In this document: in pieces, positions 58,925-64,000 of the stretch
Layout of the letters: every line of letters begins with the position of its first letter
How positions within the stretch are numbered: the first letter of the stretch is position 1
Assembly (NCBI RefSeq): GCF_000165425.1
Contig: NW_001799010.1
Location: forward strand, 171,638 to 235,637
Direction of reading: 5' to 3'
From: Paramecium tetraurelia
Lineage: Eukaryota; Ciliophora; Oligohymenophorea; Peniculida; Parameciidae
Length of the DNA: 64,000 nucleotides
Position numbers and translations under genes: made by a program
Notes under the pieces: generated by a model
Database searches by the model: none
The model's input: only the letters and a program-made list of their open reading frames with translations
What the model was told of the DNA's origin: nothing

Positions 58925-59309
58925 ATGATACAGGAAAAAAAGTATAATTCAGCAGATTTCTTCCCTGTGTACCTAGCTAATGGCTAGCCAATCTTCAAAG
59001 GCATTTTGACAACTTTTACAATGCATTAAGTAATCTGTGTGAATTCAGAGCTCCCAAATTATTGAATTTTAGAGATGGAAAAATAGTTAATGGCTTCCAA
59101 TAATGTCTATAAAGGTAACTTTCTCAGATGGGACTAATTAACTGGTCACCTGAGACTCTTTAATCTTGTTTTAAGGCTTTGGAAAAAAATATGAATTAGG
59201 AAAAGCCAAAAGATACACAGGAAATCTTCTAAAGAATAAAAAGGAAATTCAAGTACATATTCTTATTTTAGGCTTGATTTTCATATTTTAATGTTTTTAT
59301 TGTTTTTGA
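58925..59309 (+). CDS. Small MORN-like protein or remnant
   Basis: A model with two introns (36 and 31 nt) gives 105 aa. The middle (NNVYKGNFLRWDQLTGFGKK, then YTGNLLKNKK) matches the MORN repeat pattern Y-x-G-x...G-x-G-x-x-x...Y-x-G. It ends in a hydrophobic tail (ILILGLIFIFQCFYCF). MORN proteins usually carry many repeats, so this may be a gene fragment. Intron positions are chosen to keep the frame and are not otherwise proven. Confidence 0.4.
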
Positions 59310-59400
59310 AATATATATAGTTTGAAAATAATATAATTAAGACATAAATTACACAATAAAAATTTTAAAACTAATGACAAAATATTTCAAAAATTATATT

Positions 59401-60190
59401 TCAAATGATTTCATACAATTAGCACTCCAAACATTAACATACACCACACTTTTTGCAAATACTTTGTGTATTTTTCAAATGACATTTGTCACATTTCACC
59501 ATCACTTAATTTTACTCAAATTCATGTTAACACAAATCATTAATTTATTAATTTTTTTTTTTTTCATTTTAATCTAGTCTTTTTGCTAATTTCCTTATGA
59601 TTTTGTTTTATTATTATATCTACTTCTCCATTAATTTAATTTTTTTTATTACAATATCCAGACAATCATGCTCTTCATTCATTTTATGAATTAGTTTACA
59701 TTTCTAACAAGTTTTAGTGATGTATCCACATATCTATTAATGAACCTTCATTTATTGCAAACAGTCTTTGAAATTACAGCCAGAATGTGGACAGTTAGTT
59801 TTTTCGTATTCGCATTACTTCAAATGAGAATCTAGTCTTGAGAGTTACATTTATTGAGAACATCCTTCATTTATACATTTAATCTGTATTTCAGAGATTA
59901 AATTTCTTACTATTGGATGAGAATCGTTCAATCTAATGTTTTGACAACAATTTTAACAAGATTCTATTTTATAGATCACACTTTATACAATTTTTCTCTA
60001 ACTATTTAAATATACATATAGAACAAAATAGTATTTTACATCCACTACACTCCTTAGGATCTACAACTAATTCTTAACATATTACACATATTAAGTGTAA
60101 ATTGATGCTTTTAGGATCCACAATTAAACTTCTAAGTATTGGAGATTAAGAAATGGATAAAGAATTCATTGATATTTTTTATTGATTCAT
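59401..60190 (-). CDS. RING/TRAF-type zinc-finger protein (copy 2) with extra Cys cluster
   Basis: A 254-aa paralogue of the gene at 32639. The RING has ICVICQELVVDPKECSGCKI, FCSICIFKQ and, after a 25-nt intron, SCQNCCQ. The TRAF fingers have IKCINEGCSQQMQLSRLDSH, then CEYEKTNCPHSGCNFKDC. A coil (MEKQIQQQNKIIRKLAKRLD) follows. Unlike copy 1 it then crosses a run of 13 A and continues with a Cys-rich end (VKCDKCHLKN, CKKCGVCQCLECQ) absent from copy 1. If the run were one base different the protein would end soon after the coil. Likely E3 ligase. Confidence 0.75.
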
Positions 60191-60698
60191 TTCTATTAAG
60201 ATATCTCTCCTAATAAATACTAAATTTTATAAACCTCTTAAATTTTATTGTAATATAAAATAATTATGAAAATAGTATTTCCGATAAAGTTTAAATAGTT
60301 TGCATTTAAATTTGTTTTCAATAAACTCAAAACAATAATACTTGAATGTATTTTAATACTTTAGATTTTTTAGTCTTTAAAAAGTAGTTTGATTAAAATT
60401 AATGCAATGATTTCTACTTTATTTAATCTTAATAACAGCACAAAAATGTTAAATAAATGTAGTATTATATGAAAATGTTATTATATATTTGGATGTTTAA
60501 GTCAATTAATAGATGAAATCTTTACGAATATTAGAATTAAGTTGTATCCTTTTTAGAATTAGAAAGAAGAAGTGAATATAGCATTACCTAATACCATAAT
60601 TTTAGAATATCCGATTTTCAATAAGAATCTTCATACGAAGCAGCAATATACACTTGTTTGGTGGATTGCGACACAAATTTATTTAGAGAATTTAATAA
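60191..60698. other. Divergent region with ambiguous open frames
   Basis: Two plus-strand frames are open between about 60500 and 60737. One reads FLELERRSEYSITQYHNFRI, the other IRIKLYPFQNQKEEVNIALP and NTIILEYPIF. No ATG or splice site selects one, and both overlap the next gene's start. Upstream of 60500 the DNA is AT-rich spacer. Confidence 0.35.
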
Positions 60699-62925
60699 AT
60701 GCATATTCACAAAATTATTAGTAATAATTTTATCATGAAAAGGCATAGCACAGGAAAAAAATTTCACAGAATAAAAGGAATAAAAAAGGCTGACCTGAAT
60801 GCGATTATTTCTGAAACTCCAAAGCAAATTGAAGAGTTTATTGAAAGTCTCTCATCCCAAGGATCGCTGATCAAAAAAGTAAAATATGCATATTTTTAAA
60901 CAAAAAATGGTTTAAAGTTTCCAGGATTTATTGGTATTGTTCATTTTCTTTTATCGAGCAACCGAGCCTATTGTACCAAATGACACTCTTGTCACTCTCC
61001 CTAGAGAAACCTTACTTACCACCCTATAGGCATTTGAATCTCCATTAAAGCCTATGTTTCTAGAATATCCATAATTTTTTAGTCCCTAATTTCATTCCTA
61101 ATGGGAATATCACCAAATTCTTGCATTTTTATTATATGAATATTAAAGAGGAACTGATTCCAAATGGTATTATATGATAGTAAACTTCCCAAGAGATGTT
61201 GACTATGCTGTATTTTGGAATACACAAGAATTAGAATCGCTAAAAGATGAAAATATAATTAAAAGTGCAAGAAAAAAATATATAGGGCTTCTAGTTACTT
61301 TTTAAACTCTTAGATATATAGCAGACAAATTTCCAAACCTTTATAAACCTGGAATTGTAACAATGGAAAATGCCATATGGATTCATACAAGTATTGTTAC
61401 AAGATGCTTTGGAGGATAAGGGTTGAAATATGTCACAATGGTACCATTTTGTGAGCTATTTAATCATGAATGTGCTGATGTATGTTATGATCTAGAATAA
61501 TAAGATTAAAGTACAAGGTACAATTATGAATTTATGACAAAAAAATTAGTTCAAGGTTAGGAGAATGATGATGAGTTGTCAATTACATCTTCAGAAAATT
61601 CTTAATTTTCAGAAGATGACATGAGTGATTCGGAATTTGTAACAGGTGAGTACGATTAATATTAAGAATTTAATTTTGATAAATTTAGTGAAAATTCAAT
61701 CATAAATTTTGAAGAAAATATAAAAAGTTTTTTCAAGAAAAATTAATCAGTGAAAAGTGATGAATTAATTAAAATGAGAAAAGAATTTAATATTAGATTG
61801 AATATTTAACAAGATGTTTTCTAATTAGCAATAGATTGCAAAGCATATTTGTTTTAAACAATTGATTTTGGAGATAATTTTTCAATTTTTTTTTTAGGAC
61901 AAATCTTTTAGTAATTGGATTAACTAATCTAATAATTTTTTAGTTTGGAAAGGTCATCCTATTAAGCAAGAGCAGAAATACAACAAATTAAAATTGATTG
62001 CAATTTGTATAAAAATTTTTGGTATTCTTTTTAAAATGAAGTTCTAAAAAGACCAATCTAATAAAAATACAATGTGTTTGCTCAAAAGATAGTTCGGAAA
62101 CCAGAAAGGCCCATATTTAGCATGGAATAAATCTTATCCCAACCTGTTGATCGAAGTTGTGATTATTACACATAAGCCTTCTAGAAAGAGACTTTTAAAA
62201 ATCTTCTAATGAGAACCAGAGATCCTTTCGAGAAAGGGGCCTAGGTATATTTTTGCTATAGTCGATTGTCGAATAGAATTATGTTGCTTAAATATGGAAT
62301 GTCTCTAGAATATAATAAATATGATAGTACATTTCTAAGAGTTGAATTTTTAAAATATATTAAAAATAAGGTGGGTATTTGGATTGTTCATAGATTTAAA
62401 CTAAATAAATTAAAAAGATTCAAACTAAAACATATAGTTCCTCCTTATGAATTAATTGTTTTTTGTAAATTAATATATTGGTAATACATCATTTGTAATA
62501 ATTTTCTAGGAACACGAATGTTCATTCTGTTAACACTATTTTTAATATCTAAGATTTGTAATTAGAAAGATAAGCTTTATCCTTAGCCCTGGAAATTTTG
62601 ATTGAATAAAATTCAAAATTTAAAGAAACAATTGAAGAACTTGAGTAATTGCTGCTTGAGAAAAGTTTAGGATATCATTAATATTTTGCAGTTATCTATC
62701 GATTAGAAAGATTGAGAATATATCGTCGAAATATTCAGTATTGAATTTATTCCATTTAGTCTAATTAATATAAGCATAATTGTAATAGACAAATTGATGA
62801 AAGGAGTTCCATATGAAAAAGCAATTGAAAGAACAGAGTTTGATTTAGATTTCTATGAAACAAATAGGTACATATTAAGGAAATATTTTGATTAAATAAG
62901 AGGGGCATTATATCAATAAAAATGA
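60699..62925 (+). CDS. SET-domain protein methyltransferase, Rubisco-LSMT/SETD type
   Basis: A 716-aa lysine methyltransferase of the split-SET class (plant Rubisco LSMT, SETD3/SETD6). After a basic N-terminus (MKRHSTGKKFHRIKGIKKAD) comes LKFPGFIATEPIVPNDTLVT, then LPRETLLTT and the iSET region. VPFCELFNHECADV holds the conserved N-H. An acidic insert of about 150 residues follows (SENSQFSEDDMSDSEF). Then come DPFEKGAQVYFCYSRLSNRI and LLKYGMSLEYNKYD, the C-terminal SET and substrate-binding start. Introns of 25, 29 and 22 nt (the last at 62738-62759) fit. An internal Met at 60735 is an equally good start. Targets unknown. Confidence 0.85.
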
Positions 62926-62929
62926 AATT

Positions 62930-63301
62930 ATGTATTTGGTAATATAAAGTCATCATCATATTCAAATTTATTATATTTAATTGTAGATTTATCTATTAGA
63001 AGAAAATTTATTTAGAGGTATTGCATTATTGAAATCTAAAGATATATTTTTGGATGATTTAATTGTATTCTTGCTTAATTTGAATGTTGAATTTATTCCA
63101 TATAAAATATATATATAGCACTTATTATTATATGTCGTCATATATTTTAACATTAAGAAGACAGTTGCGCGATAGATGAAAATACTGTGTGAAAGTGAAA
63201 GATATCTCAAAAAAAAAGCTAATAAATTAAAAATTAGAAAACTACCACACTTTTAAAGGAATAAAGATATTTTGGTAGAGGAAACAATAAGATAACTCTG
63301 A
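62930..63301 (+). CDS. Doubtful 123-aa frame after the SET gene
   Basis: Open in the ciliate code from the ATG at 62930 (MYLVIQSHHHIQIYYIQLQI). It has a convincing second half (DIFLDDLIVFLLNLNVEFIP, MKILCESERYLKKKANKLKI). A frame of this length without TGA is not rare by chance in such DNA. The start lies 5 bp after the SET stop, so it could also be a skipped 3' exon. No family recognised. Confidence 0.35.
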
Positions 63302-63630
63302 TCAAATCGAACTTATCAAGAGTTTCACCTGAAGAAATTTTATCAAACATAATCAAAATATATTTTTGCTAGTTATTTTTAGTATAAAAAAATGCATTTT
63401 AATCTAAAAGCAAACACAGATTTTTTAAATTTTAATTAATAATCATTGGTTTATTACAATAACCCTTTTATTGGAAATAACAAATAGGATCTTAAAACTG
63501 TTATTTTTCATTTAGTTGAAAGAACACCTATTAACAAATTTCATAGTTTTATTTCTTTGCGATTTATCTTAAATTAACAAACGATATTATATTATTAAAA
63601 TTATCAGTTAATATTGTTAAGCGTAATCAG
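63302..63630. other. AT-rich intergenic spacer
   Basis: Between a doubtful plus-strand frame and the stop of the edge gene. Nothing recognised. Confidence 0.5.
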
Positions 63631-64000
63631 TCAAAAACTGGTTCCTAAATACAACCAATGGTCTTAAAGACCAAATTCATTTTTCAACTTATGAAATTCT
63701 ATAAGAAACTCACCTTTATTATACTTGAACTTGTGCTTGGGTTGATTTTTTATTACATAATCTAAGCAACGAATGACTATTGTATGATGATTTTGCGAAC
63801 TTATTGAGAGTATTATTAGTGTTTAACTATTAGAACCTGCCACTTATTATTAGTTATACCTTAATGTAATTGAGCTTAGGACTTTGGAACTAAGACAACC
63901 ATTAATTTGTAGATTCTTAATTATTTGATAGAGGCCACTTCAGGTTTATACCGTTGAATAGTAAATATTTTAGAAATATTTGCTTGATATAGTTTTATTG
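63631..64000 (-). CDS. Partial gene cut by the right edge (C-terminal part)
   Basis: Only the 3' end is in the window. Before a 23-nt intron (63837-63859) the minus strand reads RYKPEVASIKQLRIYKLMVV, and after it IISSQNHHTIVIRCLDYVIK-like sequence, then KGEFLIEFHKLKNEFGLQDH and the end WLYLGTSF. The intron phase fits exactly. The mix of hydrophobic and charged residues looks like a soluble alpha/beta protein, family not recognised. The start and most of the gene lie beyond position 64000. Confidence 0.65.

Noticed and set aside
1-64000. Standard-code stop codons taken as evidence for widespread pseudogenes
   Set aside because: TAA and TAG interrupt even highly conserved motifs (kinases, Rieske protein, DRC11) at Gln positions. 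Reading them as Gln restores full-length proteins, so they are sense codons.

Overview
The window is macronuclear DNA of a ciliate, almost certainly Paramecium. Three things in the sequence show this. Protein-coding frames are open only if TAA and TAG are read as glutamine and TGA is the sole stop. The frames are joined by tiny GT...AG introns; every one I could place is about 20-40 nt. Genes are packed head to tail on both strands, with spacers often under 100 bp in very AT-rich DNA. Reading with the standard code breaks nearly every gene into fragments, so the models below were rebuilt by hand with the ciliate code, and for most of them the length minus introns is a multiple of three. No rRNA, tRNA, transposon, CRISPR array or telomere was recognised.

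Layout, left to right. 0-10 kb: an orphan protein, a LysM-domain protein, a frameshifted AIG1/FAR-17a membrane protein, an LPA1/2-phosphoglycerate-kinase-like P-loop protein, a 2OG-Fe(II) oxygenase, an ERK7/MAPK15 kinase and a four-TM protein. 10-20 kb: an orphan 708-aa protein, two coiled-coil proteins, a tandem ubiquitin-like protein, casein kinase 1 and a large orphan. 20-32 kb: an RNase P/MRP Rpp20-like subunit, a cyclic-nucleotide-binding protein, a secreted nucleoside hydrolase, an ankyrin-AGC kinase fusion, a helical orphan and a 1215-aa orphan. 32-41 kb: a RING/TRAF protein, the axonemal AAA protein DRC11/IQCA1, a LITAF-domain protein, a one-TM protein, PFK-2/FBPase-2 and a TXR1/ATXR5-6-type SET methyltransferase. 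41-59 kb: a Rieske sterol desaturase, a giant W-K-x-L-P repeat protein, a CHIP-like TPR/U-box ligase, an AT-hook protein, tubulin cofactor D, an aromatic amino acid decarboxylase and a second Rieske desaturase. 59-64 kb: a MORN-like remnant, a second RING/TRAF protein, a SET/Rubisco-LSMT-type methyltransferase and a gene cut by the right edge.

There is no operon logic; neighbours are functionally mixed. Cilium and microtubule functions recur (ERK7, DRC11, cofactor D, several coiled-coil proteins), as expected for a ciliate. The strongest unusual signal is a 475-bp tract, intron included, that differs at one base between two otherwise diverged Rieske desaturase genes 15.3 kb apart. This looks like recent gene conversion. 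Other points: a giant protein with a roughly 210-residue repeat, a tandem ubiquitin-like protein, a stand-alone LysM protein, and several single-base frameshifts that may be gene decay or assembly error.
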